34,415 nucleotides of DNA from Fluviibacter sp039805725 (GTDB lineage: Bacteria > Pseudomonadota > Gammaproteobacteria > Burkholderiales > Rhodocyclaceae): NCBI GenBank assembly GCA_039805725.1, contig JBDLTT010000056.1, forward strand, positions 1 through 34,415, in the 5' to 3' direction. Under the pieces are notes generated by a model. That model did not search any database. It was given only the letters and a program-made list of their open reading frames with translations, and was not told the origin of the DNA. Shown piece after piece: positions 8,288 to 16,140 of this stretch. Position numbers and translations under genes: made by a program. Numbering within the stretch: the stretch's first letter is position 1; each line of letters begins with the position of its first letter.

Positions 8288-8620
8288 CTAACTGGCAGCG
8301 CGCGAGCGCTTTTCGTCAATGCCGGAAATGCCTTCGCGACGATGCAGCTCCTGCAGGATGTCGTCGGCCGATAGATCGAAGAACGCCATCAACACGAGGA
8401 TGTGATAAACAACATCCGTAGCTTCGTTGACGATGGGCAAGCGCTTTCCATCCTTGGCTGCCATAATCAGCTCGGCCGATTCTTCGCCGATCTTTTTGAG
8501 AATCGCGTCCGGTCCTTTTGCAAACAGCGCCGCCGTATAGGAGGTCGACGGATCCGCGTTACGGCGGGCGAGCAAGGTTTCGCTCAGACGATTGAGAACT
8601 TCCAGAGTCCCTGCTTTCAT
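8288..8620 (-). CDS. hisE: Phosphoribosyl-ATP pyrophosphatase
   Basis: Second step of histidine synthesis: PR-ATP to PR-AMP plus pyrophosphate. It is a 110-residue all-alpha MazG-like protein with the metal-binding GEESAEL motif and a second acidic motif NEATDVVYH. It is a stand-alone HisE, not the HisIE fusion of enteric bacteria. Its ATG overlaps the hisI stop (8617-8620), and AAGGAG lies 9 bases upstream within hisI, so the two are translationally coupled. Confidence 0.96.
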   Translation of the reverse strand: MKAGTLEVLNRLSETLLARRNADPSTSYTAALFAKGPDAILKKIGEESAELIMAAKDGKRLPIVNEATDVVYHILVLMAFFDLSADDILQELHRREGISGIDEKRSRAAS

Positions 8621-9021
8621 TGGTACATCTCCTTGGGATCGCGCAGAACGGGATCTACCGCCGTCCAGCGCTCATCCGATAGCGCATAAAAGAAACAGCT
8701 CGCACGACCCGTGTGGCAGGCAATGCCGCCTTTCTGGGTCACCTGCAGCAGGATGGTATCGCCGTCACAATCGGTGCGCAGCGATACCACTTGCTGCGTG
8801 TTGCCGGACTCTTCACCCTTGCGCCACAGGCACTGGCGGGAACGAGACCAGTATACCGCGTCACCGGTTTCGACCGTTTGCATCAACGATACCCGGTTCA
8901 TCCAGGCCATCATGAGCACGGCGCCGGTTTCAGCGTCCTGGGCAATGGCAGGAATGAGTCCTTCATCATCGAAGTGCAGCGCGTCCAACCAGTGGCGTGA
9001 CGTATCCAGATCCTGGCTCAT
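8617..9021 (-). CDS. hisI: Phosphoribosyl-AMP cyclohydrolase
   Basis: Third step of histidine synthesis, opening the adenine ring of PR-AMP. The protein has 134 residues, with zinc/magnesium ligands in DCDGDTILLQV and GIACHTGRASC. I start it at ATG 9021 (MSQDLD), which has AGGA 8 bases upstream and begins 2 bases past the hisF stop. An in-frame TTG at 9027 is possible but less likely. It couples to hisE by a 4-base overlap. Confidence 0.95.
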   Translation of the reverse strand: MSQDLDTSRHWLDALHFDDEGLIPAIAQDAETGAVLMMAWMNRVSLMQTVETGDAVYWSRSRQCLWRKGEESGNTQQVVSLRTDCDGDTILLQVTQKGGIACHTGRASCFFYALSDERWTAVDPVLRDPKEMYQ

Positions 9022-9023
9022 GA

Positions 9024-9782
9024 TCAAATCCTGACGGGAATGCCCCGTGCCTTCATATAGGCCTTAGCGTCCTGCACCGTGTGCTGGCCAAAGTGAAAAA
9101 TCGAGGCCGCCAGAACAGCCGACGCATGGCCTTCGCTGACGCCATCGGCCAGATGCTGCAAGGAACCGACACCGCCGCTGGCGATCACGGGAACCGGCAC
9201 CGCATCCGATACCGCCCGGGTCAGCGCCAGATCAAATCCTTCACAAGTCCCATCGCGATCCATGCTGGTCAGCAGGATTTCGCCGGCGCCGTAGTCAGCC
9301 ATCTTGCAGGCCCAAGCCACCGCGTCAAGCCCCGTAGGCTTGCGCCCGCCGTGGGTAAAGACCTCCCAACGCCCCGGTGCGACCTGTTTGGCGTCGATGG
9401 CCACCACAATGCACTGCGAACCAACCTTATCAGAAGCTTCGCGCACGAGCTCCGGCCGCTCAACCGCCGCCGTATTGATCGAGACTTTGTCGGCACCGGC
9501 GTGCAGCAAGCGGCGTACGTCGGCCACCTGGCGCACACCACCGCCCACCGTCAACGGAATGAAGACCTGCGCGGCGCAAGCCTCGACAACGTCCAGAATG
9601 ATGTCGCGCTGATCCGAGCTGGCCGTGATATCCAGAAAGGTCAGCTCATCGGCACCCTGCGCATCGTAACGGCGGGCGATCTCAATCGGATCACCGGCAT
9701 CACGCAGACCGACGAAATTCGTCCCCTTCACCACGCGACCGGCGGTCACGTCCAAGCAGGGGATGATGCGCTTGGCGAGCAT
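9024..9782 (-). CDS. hisF: Imidazole glycerol phosphate synthase, cyclase subunit
   Basis: A 252-residue (beta/alpha)8 barrel that uses ammonia from HisH to convert PRFAR to IGP and AICAR. The catalytic acids lie in IPCLDV (Asp11) and VVAIDAK (about Asp130). Phosphate-binding loops GGGVR and SGGVG are present. It starts 5 bases downstream of hisA, its structural relative, and pairs with the product of hisH, two genes upstream. Confidence 0.97.
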   Translation of the reverse strand: MLAKRIIPCLDVTAGRVVKGTNFVGLRDAGDPIEIARRYDAQGADELTFLDITASSDQRDIILDVVEACAAQVFIPLTVGGGVRQVADVRRLLHAGADKVSINTAAVERPELVREASDKVGSQCIVVAIDAKQVAPGRWEVFTHGGRKPTGLDAVAWACKMADYGAGEILLTSMDRDGTCEGFDLALTRAVSDAVPVPVIASGGVGSLQHLADGVSEGHASAVLAASIFHFGQHTVQDAKAYMKARGIPVRI

Positions 9783-9787
9783 GGTAC

Positions 9788-10552
9788 TTACCGGTCACCG
9801 GCCAGGCCAGCGGCCTTGCTCAGTTTGTCGGCTTCGGCCTGCGCTGCGCCGAGATCCAGCGAACCATCGTAAATGGCACGGCCGGCGATCACGCCCATGA
9901 CACCCTCTTCTTCAACGGCACATAGTGCCGAGATGTCCCCCATATTGGTAAGACCGCCCGAAGCGATGACCGGGATCTTGAGCGCCTGCGCAAGTTTCTT
10001 GGTGGCTTCGACGTTAATGCCCGACAGCATGCCGTCACGACCGATATCGGTATAGATGATCGCCTCAACGCCGTAGTGCTCGAACTTCTGCGCCAGATCG
10101 ATCACGTCATGCCCGGTAATCTTGGACCAGCCGTCGACGGCCACCTTGCCGTCTTTGGCATCCAGACCGACGATGATGTGCCCCGGAAAGGCCGTACAGG
10201 CGTCCTGCAGAAAGCCCGGTGTTTTAACCGCAGCCGTGCCGATAATGACGTAGCTGATGCCCAGATCGAGATAACGCTCGATGGTATCGAGATCACGAAT
10301 GCCCCCCCCGAGCTGCACAGGAATACGCTCTTCAACCACCTCCAGAATGCTGCGCACAGCACCGTCATTGACGGGCTTGCCAGCAAATGCGCCATTCAGA
10401 TCCACCAGATGGAGCCGGCGGGCGCCCTGATCAAGCCAGGCTTGTGCCTGCGCTGCCGGGCTATTGTTGAAGACGGTGGCGTCTTCCATGAGGCCTTGTT
10501 TGAGACGGACGCACTGGCCGTCCTTGAGGTCGATGGCGGGAATGATCAGCAT
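9788..10552 (-). CDS. hisA: ProFAR isomerase
   Basis: Isomerises ProFAR to PRFAR by Amadori rearrangement. The protein is a 254-residue half-barrel duplication like HisF. Catalytic Asp8 lies in IPAIDLKDGQCVRL and the second in VGLDAKDG. Phosphate loops GGGIRD and SGGLT are visible. It lies 32 bases downstream of hisH and 5 bases upstream of hisF. Confidence 0.97.
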   Translation of the reverse strand: MLIIPAIDLKDGQCVRLKQGLMEDATVFNNSPAAQAQAWLDQGARRLHLVDLNGAFAGKPVNDGAVRSILEVVEERIPVQLGGGIRDLDTIERYLDLGISYVIIGTAAVKTPGFLQDACTAFPGHIIVGLDAKDGKVAVDGWSKITGHDVIDLAQKFEHYGVEAIIYTDIGRDGMLSGINVEATKKLAQALKIPVIASGGLTNMGDISALCAVEEEGVMGVIAGRAIYDGSLDLGAAQAEADKLSKAAGLAGDR

Positions 10553-10584
10553 GATGAGTCTTGATGTCGCGTCAGATCAGATAA

Positions 10585-11250
10585 TCATACGGGTGCTTTG
10601 GGCACCCAGTTCACAAAATTACGAAGGAGTTGCAATCCATCCCGGGCACTCTTCTCGGGGTGACACTGGATGGCGAAAATATTGTCACGCGCCACAGCGG
10701 TAGTAAACGGCATGCCATATTCGGTCTGGCCCACCACCAGCGATGCTCCGTCCGGCACCACATGGTAGCTGTGCACAAAGTAGAAGTAGGCCTGATCGGC
10801 AATACCGGACCATAACGGGTGCGGTTGCTGCCGCACCTGGTTCCAGCCCATGTGCGGTACTTTCAAGCGCTGGCCATCGACCCCCTTAAGGTCACCGGCA
10901 AAGCGCTTGACCTGCCCGGGCAGAATACCCAGACCGGCGGCATCGCCCTCTTCGCTGTGATCAAACAGCATCTGCAAACCAATACAGATGCCCAGGAAAG
11001 GTTTATTGGCAGCGGCGTCCTTCACGGCCTGACGCAGATTGCGCGCATCCAGCTCGGCCATGCAGTCACGCATGGCGCCCTGTCCGGGAAATACGACACG
11101 ATCAGCCGATTCCACGATATCCGGTGTCGACGCCAGCACCACTTCGGCCGGGTTGGACAACTGCGCGGCCACATGACGCAACGCCTGTTCGACTGAGCGC
11201 AGATTGCCCATGCCATAGTCGACAACGGCAATACGATTGGTTGACGTCAT
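10585..11250 (-). CDS. hisH: Imidazole glycerol phosphate synthase, glutamine amidotransferase subunit
   Basis: Class I (triad) glutaminase, 221 residues, that feeds ammonia to HisF. Catalytic Cys89 lies in FLGICIGLQ and the His/Glu pair in QCHPEKS near residue 201. The N-terminal AVVDYGMGNLRSVEQAL is typical. I place the start at ATG 11250 (MTSTNRIAVVDYG); an open frame reaching 11427 adds 59 arginine-rich residues that belong to the antisense of hisB's end. The Shine-Dalgarno is weak (GGGA, 13 bases upstream). It is 52 bases downstream of hisB. Confidence 0.95.
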   Translation of the reverse strand: MTSTNRIAVVDYGMGNLRSVEQALRHVAAQLSNPAEVVLASTPDIVESADRVVFPGQGAMRDCMAELDARNLRQAVKDAAANKPFLGICIGLQMLFDHSEEGDAAGLGILPGQVKRFAGDLKGVDGQRLKVPHMGWNQVRQQPHPLWSGIADQAYFYFVHSYHVVPDGASLVVGQTEYGMPFTTAVARDNIFAIQCHPEKSARDGLQLLRNFVNWVPKAPV

Positions 11251-11302
11251 AAGTAGCTTATCCCGGAATCGACCTGATCGCTGCGCAAACACCCAAGAAC
11301 GA

Positions 11303-11890
11303 TCAGAGCGAACCCTTCGTCGACGGGATGACATCGGCCTGACGGGCATCTGGCGCAACTGCCATGCGCAACGCACGGCCGAACGCCTTGAAAACCGTCT
11401 CGGCCTGATGGTGCGCGTTCTCGCCACGTAGGTTATCGATGTGCAAGGTCACCTTGGCATGATTGACAAAACCATGGAAGAACTCCGAGCAGAGGTCGAC
11501 ATCGAACTGGCCGATCCAGGCGCGTTTAAACGGTACATCCATCACCAACCCGGGGCGACCCGACAGGTCGATCACCACGCGTGACAGCGCCTCGTCGAGC
11601 GGCACATAGGCGAAACCATATCGGGCGATCCCTTTCTTGTCGCCCACCGCTTCGGCGAACGCCTGTCCCAGCGTAATGCCGATATCTTCGACCGTGTGGT
11701 GCCCATCGATGTGCAGATCGCCTTTAGCCTTGACCGACAGATCAATCAGCCCGTGACGGGCGATCTGATCCAGCATGTGATCCAGAAACGGGACGCCAGT
11801 GGCCAGATCCGCCTGCCCCGTTCCGTCAAGGTTGATGTTGACGGTAATCTGGGTTTCGAGTGTATCGCGCTGAATGGTGGCTTGCCGCAT
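11303..11890 (-). CDS. hisB: Imidazoleglycerol-phosphate dehydratase
   Basis: Sixth pathway step, IGP to imidazole-acetol phosphate. It is a 195-residue monofunctional enzyme without the N-terminal phosphatase domain of enteric HisB, so histidinol-phosphate phosphatase must be encoded elsewhere. Manganese-binding His-rich motifs are present: FLDHMLDQIARHG, HIDGHHTVEDIG, NHAKVTLHID, NAHHQAE. I chose ATG 11890 because its product aligns with typical IGPD N-termini, and a possible -10 element covers the alternative ATG at 11920. It is now the first gene of the hisBHAFIE-hinT-tatABC string, since hisC, normally upstream, is inverted. Confidence 0.94.
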   Translation of the reverse strand: MRQATIQRDTLETQITVNINLDGTGQADLATGVPFLDHMLDQIARHGLIDLSVKAKGDLHIDGHHTVEDIGITLGQAFAEAVGDKKGIARYGFAYVPLDEALSRVVIDLSGRPGLVMDVPFKRAWIGQFDVDLCSEFFHGFVNHAKVTLHIDNLRGENAHHQAETVFKAFGRALRMAVAPDARQADVIPSTKGSL

Positions 11891-11918
11891 GATGGTGCCG
11901 TCAGGATGAGTTCCCGTC

Positions 11919-11927
11919 ATGATACCA
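11919..11927 (-). promoter_or_regulatory. Possible extended -10 promoter for the hisB string
   Basis: The minus strand reads TGGTATCAT: TGn followed by TATCAT, 5 of 6 to the -10 consensus. It would start transcription about 20 bases before the hisB ATG at 11890. No convincing -35 is seen; a 10-base tandem repeat (11936-11955) lies just upstream. Confidence 0.35.
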
Positions 11928-11935
11928 TCGCAGAG

Positions 11936-11955
11936 TCGCGCCAAGCCGCGCCAAG
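11936..11955. repeat. 10-base tandem repeat in the hisB-hisC divergent gap
   Basis: Two adjacent copies of (T/C)CGCGCCAAG differ only in their first base. They lie between the two divergent starts, directly upstream of the possible hisB -10. It could be a protein-binding site or a trace of the rearrangement; nothing else supports either. Confidence 0.4.
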
Positions 11956-11987
11956 ACTCAAGAAAGCCCCTAGAAAGTCCAATACGC

Positions 11988-13046
11988 ATGAGCCGATTCT
12001 GGAGCCAGCTCGTCCACCGACTGACGCCCTACACCCCGGGCGAACAGCCCAAGATCGCGAATCTGATCAAACTCAATACCAACGAGTGCCCCTACCCGCC
12101 CTCACCCCGGGTGCTGGAAGCGATCAGCGCAGCCACCAGCGGTGATCTGCGTCTCTACCCGGATCCCGATTCCACGGCGCTGCGCCAGGCGATTGCCGAT
12201 TTCTACACGATCGGTCGTGATCACGTTTTCGTTGGCAACGGCTCGGACGAGATTCTGGCTTTCGCGTTCCAGGCGCTGCTGAATCACGACGGCCCACTCG
12301 TTTATCCGGACATCACCTATAGCTTCTACCCGGTTTATTGTCAGCTCAATGGCATCACGGCCGAGACTGTGCCGCTCAACGACGATTTTTCGCTCGATCT
12401 CGACGCCATTCCGCACCATGCCGGCGCGGTGATTTTCCCGAACCCCAACGCCCCGACCGGCCAAAGCGTCAGCCTGGCGGCGATCAGCCACCTTTGCCAG
12501 CGCCTGCCGGATCAGGTGATCGTGGTCGACGAAGCCTATGTGGACTTCGGCGCCGAGACAGCGGTACCGCTGGTCAAAGATCACCCGAATCTGCTCGTAG
12601 TCCAGACCTTCTCGAAATCCCGCGCGCTGGCCGGGCTGCGCGTCGGTTTCGCCATCGGTCAGCCCGAACTACTCGCCGGGCTGGAGCGCGTGAAGAATAG
12701 CTTCAACTCCTATCCGGTCGATCGGCTCGCCAGCGCGGGCGCCATTGCCGCGATCAACGACCGACAGGGCTTCGAACATGACTGCCGGCGCATTATCGAA
12801 AGTCGGCAATGGTTAACCGATCAGTTGACCTCGCTCGGTTTTGACGTCGTGCCGTCGACGGCAAACTTTGTCTTCGCCCGCCACCCGCAGCGAGATGCCG
12901 GCGAACTGGCCGTGGCGCTGCGCGAACGCGCGATCATCGTGCGTCACTTCCGACTGCCGCGCATCGACCAGCATCTGCGCATCACCATCGGCACCCGCGA
13001 AGAATGCGCCGCACTGGTTGAGGCACTCCAAGCCATTCTGGGCTAA
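11988..13046 (+). CDS. hisC: Histidinol-phosphate aminotransferase, inverted relative to other his genes
   Basis: PLP-dependent class I/II aminotransferase (352 aa) converting imidazole-acetol phosphate to histidinol phosphate with glutamate. KLNTNECPYPPSP is the family N-terminal signature. The PLP contacts NPNAPTG and DEAYVDF are present, and the Schiff-base lysine is Lys210 in TFSKSRALAGLR. I start at ATG 11988 (MSRFWSQLV); the open frame back to 11919 lies over the hisB promoter region and looks non-coding. The Shine-Dalgarno is weak. It is the only his gene here on the plus strand. It faces the CHR gene pair with only 4 bases between the two stops, so no terminator fits there. Confidence 0.95.
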   Translation: MSRFWSQLVHRLTPYTPGEQPKIANLIKLNTNECPYPPSPRVLEAISAATSGDLRLYPDPDSTALRQAIADFYTIGRDHVFVGNGSDEILAFAFQALLNHDGPLVYPDITYSFYPVYCQLNGITAETVPLNDDFSLDLDAIPHHAGAVIFPNPNAPTGQSVSLAAISHLCQRLPDQVIVVDEAYVDFGAETAVPLVKDHPNLLVVQTFSKSRALAGLRVGFAIGQPELLAGLERVKNSFNSYPVDRLASAGAIAAINDRQGFEHDCRRIIESRQWLTDQLTSLGFDVVPSTANFVFARHPQRDAGELAVALRERAIIVRHFRLPRIDQHLRITIGTREECAALVEALQAILG

Positions 13047-13050
13047 GAGT

Positions 13051-13572
13051 TTAGTCAAGCTCCATCAGCCCGAACAACGCGCCGAGCAGAATCAGCCACA
13101 GTGGATGCAGCTGCGTTCGTAGGCTGAACCAGACCGTTACTATCACGAGCACAATCCCCGACCAGCCGGGTGTCGCCGAGCGGGCGATCAACACACCTGA
13201 TGCCAGCACCAGGCCAACCGCTAACGGCGCCACACCGAGTTGAATGGCGGCGCGGCCCCGCCAATGCTGCAAACGATCCCAATGTTTGAACAGGATGCCG
13301 ACCAGCATGCTCATCGGCAGACACATGGCGAGCGTGGTGGCCAACGCGCCTGGCCAACCAGCCACGTACTGACCGATTAGCGTCACAATTAAAACATTCG
13401 GCCCCGGCGCGGCCTGGGCGATGGCGAACAGTTCAGTAAACGTCTGCGCGGTCATCCATGCGTGCTCGGTCACGACGATTCGGTAAATCTCCGGGATCAC
13501 CGCCGTCGCGCCGCCGAAGGACACAAAGGCGACCAGGAAGAAGCTGATGAACAGATCGATCAGCAGACTCAT
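13051..13572 (-). CDS. CHR-family (chromate-type) transporter, C-terminal-type half
   Basis: A 173-residue membrane protein of the short-chain CHR (ChrA) family. Family motifs are FVSFGGATAVIPEIYR near the N-terminus and AIAQAAPGPNVL after it, followed by about four or five hydrophobic helices. Short CHR proteins usually come as adjacent pairs that together correspond to one long ChrA, as here. Known pairs export chromate or handle related oxyanions, but the substrate of this one is unproven. I use ATG 13572, which overlaps the stop of the upstream partner (13569-13572) and has GAGG about 8 bases before it. The end lies 4 bases from the convergent hisC stop. Confidence 0.9.
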   Translation of the reverse strand: MSLLIDLFISFFLVAFVSFGGATAVIPEIYRIVVTEHAWMTAQTFTELFAIAQAAPGPNVLIVTLIGQYVAGWPGALATTLAMCLPMSMLVGILFKHWDRLQHWRGRAAIQLGVAPLAVGLVLASGVLIARSATPGWSGIVLVIVTVWFSLRTQLHPLWLILLGALFGLMELD

Positions 13573-14168
13573 CGACGCGCCTCGCGCGACAATCGCCACC
13601 AGCTCAGGCTCACCGTAAGCACAGCGCCGCCGATCATGACGACAGGCAGCGGCCAGTGCAGCAAGACCAGCGCGACAAAAGCCGCCAGCGTAAACGGCAG
13701 ATACACGGCGCGCTGCTTGAGGTTCAGCGCCATGCGCAGTCCCGTGGCGATGATCAGCCCAGCGCCAACCAGGGTGACGCCATACAACAACGATTGCACC
13801 GCCGGGATTTCACCGTAGCGCGCATAAAGCAGCCCTAGCAGCAGAGCAACCAGAAACGGGCCGAACATCAGGCCCAGCGCCGCGGCAACGGCGCCACGCC
13901 AACCGCAAAAACGCACGCCGACGGCAACGGCCAGATTGATGACATTCGGTCCGGGCAGAAACTGGCACAGGCCGAGCAGAACATTGAATTCTTCCGCCGT
14001 CAGCCAGCGTTCGGTGTCGACCAGCAACCGCCGCACCCAGGGCAGTACACCGCCGAAACCGGAGAGTCCGACACGGGCGAAACCACGGAATAAGACGGCA
14101 GGCCCCGGCGCGATCCTCGCCGGCGCAGCAGACTCAGTGACCGAGTCGGAAATCGGCGGCGCGGGCAT
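13569..14168 (-). CDS. CHR-family (chromate-type) transporter, N-terminal-type half
   Basis: First gene of the short CHR pair, 199 residues. After a polar N-terminus of about 27 residues comes RGFARVGLSGFGGVLPWVRR, then LCQFLPGPNVINLAVAVGVRF, the two repeats that define the family, and several membrane helices. I chose ATG 14168 (MPAPPISDSV) with GAGGGG about 10 bases upstream. This makes it overlap the 3' end of hisD by 35 bases, so it is probably co-transcribed with hisD. A longer frame to 14243 is read over hisD and unlikely. The GC content matches the neighbours, so any insertion into the his locus was not recent or came from a similar genome. Confidence 0.88.
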   Translation of the reverse strand: MPAPPISDSVTESAAPARIAPGPAVLFRGFARVGLSGFGGVLPWVRRLLVDTERWLTAEEFNVLLGLCQFLPGPNVINLAVAVGVRFCGWRGAVAAALGLMFGPFLVALLLGLLYARYGEIPAVQSLLYGVTLVGAGLIIATGLRMALNLKQRAVYLPFTLAAFVALVLLHWPLPVVMIGGAVLTVSLSWWRLSREARR

Positions 14169-15429
14169 GCGCAGTGAGCCCCTCACCTTCGGCCAGGCTC
14201 GACGCGATGCGACCCAGTGTTTGCGCGCCCGCCTGTGAGACATGAATCAGACTACTGCGCTTCTGGAAGTCGTACACACCCAGTGGCGACGAGAAGCGCG
14301 CACTGCCGGATGTGGGCAACACGTGGTTCGGGCCGGCACAGTAATCACCCAAAGACTCCGAGCTGTAGGCGCCCATGAAGATGGCGCCGGCGTGACGGAT
14401 CTGCGGAACCAGCGCCTGCGGATCCTGTACCGAAAGTTCCAGATGTTCGGGCGCGATGCGGTTACTGATGGCGCAGGCTTCGGCGAGATCTTTGACCAGA
14501 ATGAGCGCGCCACGATTGGTCAACGAGGTTCGGATGACCTGTGCGCGCGGCATTTGCGGCAGCAATCGGTCGATGCTTTCAGTCACGGCGTCCAGGTATG
14601 CGGCATCCGGACAAATCAGAATCGATTGCGCCAGTTCGTCGTGCTCGGCCTGCGAGAACAGATCCATCGCCAGCCAATCCGGCGGCGTGCGGCCGTCGGC
14701 GATGATGAGAATTTCGGAGGGCCCTGCGATCATATCGATGCCGACGGTGCCAAAGACATGACGTTTGGCGTTGGCCACATACGCGTTGCCCGGACCAACG
14801 ATCTTGTCGACCTGCGGCACCGTTGCTGTGCCATACGCCAGCGCACCCACGGCTTGCGCGCCACCAATAGTGAACACCCGATCCACACCGGCAATGGCGG
14901 CGGCGGCCAGCACCAGCGGGTTGCGCTCACCACCCGGGGTCGGCACAACCATGATCAGCTCGCTCACCCCGGCGACTTTGGCCGGAATCGCATTCATCAG
15001 TACCGACGACGGATAGGCGGCTTTACCACCGGGCACGTACAGGCCAACGCGGTCCAGCGGCGTAACGCGCTGCCCCAGCACCGTGCCATCGGCTTCGGTA
15101 TAGCTCCAGCCGTCGACGCGCTGACGTTCATGGAAAGCGCGAATCCGTTGAGCGGCGGTTTCCAGGGCAGCGCACTGTTCGTGTGACAGCGACGCGAGTG
15201 CTTTGTCCAGTTCGGCACGCGGCAGTTCCAGCTGGTGGGCATCGTGCACGTCGAGCCGATCAAACTTGCGCGTAAATTCCAGGAGCGCCGCATCGCCATG
15301 CTGACGGATCGCTGCCAGGATATCGAGCACCGTGCGCTCGATGCTGGCATCCTGCTCGGCTTCGAGCGCCAGCAGGTCTGCTAGCGCTGCATCAAAATCT
15401 GGTGAGGTCGTGGTCAGGCGACGGATCAT
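14134..15429 (-). CDS. hisD: Histidinol dehydrogenase
   Basis: Last two steps of histidine synthesis: NAD-dependent four-electron oxidation of histidinol to histidine, zinc-dependent. It has 431 residues, the usual length. Signatures are GLYVPGGKAAYPSSVLMNAIPAKVAGV, GPGNAYVANAK, the zinc-ligand region SQAEHDE, the catalytic base pair Glu328-His329 in RIAPEHLEL, and DYCAGPNHVLPT. AGGAGG precedes the ATG. It follows hisG by 16 bases, and its end overlaps the first CHR gene by 35 bases. In most related operons hisC follows here; in this window it does not. Confidence 0.98.
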   Translation of the reverse strand: MIRRLTTTSPDFDAALADLLALEAEQDASIERTVLDILAAIRQHGDAALLEFTRKFDRLDVHDAHQLELPRAELDKALASLSHEQCAALETAAQRIRAFHERQRVDGWSYTEADGTVLGQRVTPLDRVGLYVPGGKAAYPSSVLMNAIPAKVAGVSELIMVVPTPGGERNPLVLAAAAIAGVDRVFTIGGAQAVGALAYGTATVPQVDKIVGPGNAYVANAKRHVFGTVGIDMIAGPSEILIIADGRTPPDWLAMDLFSQAEHDELAQSILICPDAAYLDAVTESIDRLLPQMPRAQVIRTSLTNRGALILVKDLAEACAISNRIAPEHLELSVQDPQALVPQIRHAGAIFMGAYSSESLGDYCAGPNHVLPTSGSARFSSPLGVYDFQKRSSLIHVSQAGAQTLGRIASSLAEGEGLTAHARAADFRLGH

Positions 15430-15445
15430 CTCAGCCTCCTGCCGT

Positions 15446-16111
15446 TCACGTGGCTAGGCGCTGCACGGCAGCTTCGAAATCAGCCAACATCCGTTGCAGG
15501 CGTTCGTGTTTGAGTTTGAGCGATGCCGGATTGACGACGAGGCGCGACGAGATCGGCATCACCTCTTCCACGGCCTGCAGATGATTGGCACGTAGGGTAT
15601 TACCGGAGGACACGAGGTCAACGATGGCATCCGACAGGCCAACCAGCGGTGCCAGCTCCATCGAGCCATAGAGTTTGATGAGATCGATATGCACGCCCTT
15701 CGCCGCAAAGTGATCACGGGCGATGGTCACGTACTTGGTTGCCACGCGTAAACGGCTACCCGGCTTCACGGCCGCGGCGTAATCAAAACCTTCGGAAACC
15801 GCCACCATCATCTTGCAGCGGGCGATCTGCAGATCCAGCGGCTGATACAACCCCTGCCCGCCATGTTCGATCAAGACGTCTTTGCCGGCCACACCCAGAT
15901 CGGCGGCGCCATACTGCACATACGTCGGTACATCGGTGGCACGCACGATGACAATACGCACATCCGGATCCTGCGTCGGCAGAATCAGCTTGCGCGATGA
16001 CTCCGGGTCTTCGGTTGGCAGAATGCCGGCCGCCTCGAGCAGCGGCAGCGTCTCGTCCAGAATGCGACCCTTGGACAGGGCAATCGTAATGCCGGTGGTG
16101 TTACTGGTCAC
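15446..16111 (-). CDS. hisG: ATP phosphoribosyltransferase, short form (HisG-S)
   Basis: First committed step, joining ATP and PRPP. At 221 residues it is the short form without the C-terminal allosteric domain of the about 300-residue HisG-L. Short-form enzymes need the HisZ regulatory partner, which is not in this window. Family motifs are IALSKGRILDETLPLL, AADLGVAGKDVL, RVATKYV and the PRPP loop DLVSSGNTLRAN. It starts at GTG (16111) with GGAG about 9 bases upstream. It lies between murA (28 bases away) and hisD (16 bases away). Confidence 0.96.
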   Translation of the reverse strand: MTSNTTGITIALSKGRILDETLPLLEAAGILPTEDPESSRKLILPTQDPDVRIVIVRATDVPTYVQYGAADLGVAGKDVLIEHGGQGLYQPLDLQIARCKMMVAVSEGFDYAAAVKPGSRLRVATKYVTIARDHFAAKGVHIDLIKLYGSMELAPLVGLSDAIVDLVSSGNTLRANHLQAVEEVMPISSRLVVNPASLKLKHERLQRMLADFEAAVQRLAT

Positions 16112-16140
16112 AGCGTCGGCTCCAGGCCAAAACCCGTATT

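Noticed and set aside
11251..11427. 59-codon N-terminal extension of hisH
   Set aside because: Arg-rich translation over the hisB 3' end; HisH homologs begin near MTSTNRIAVVDYG.
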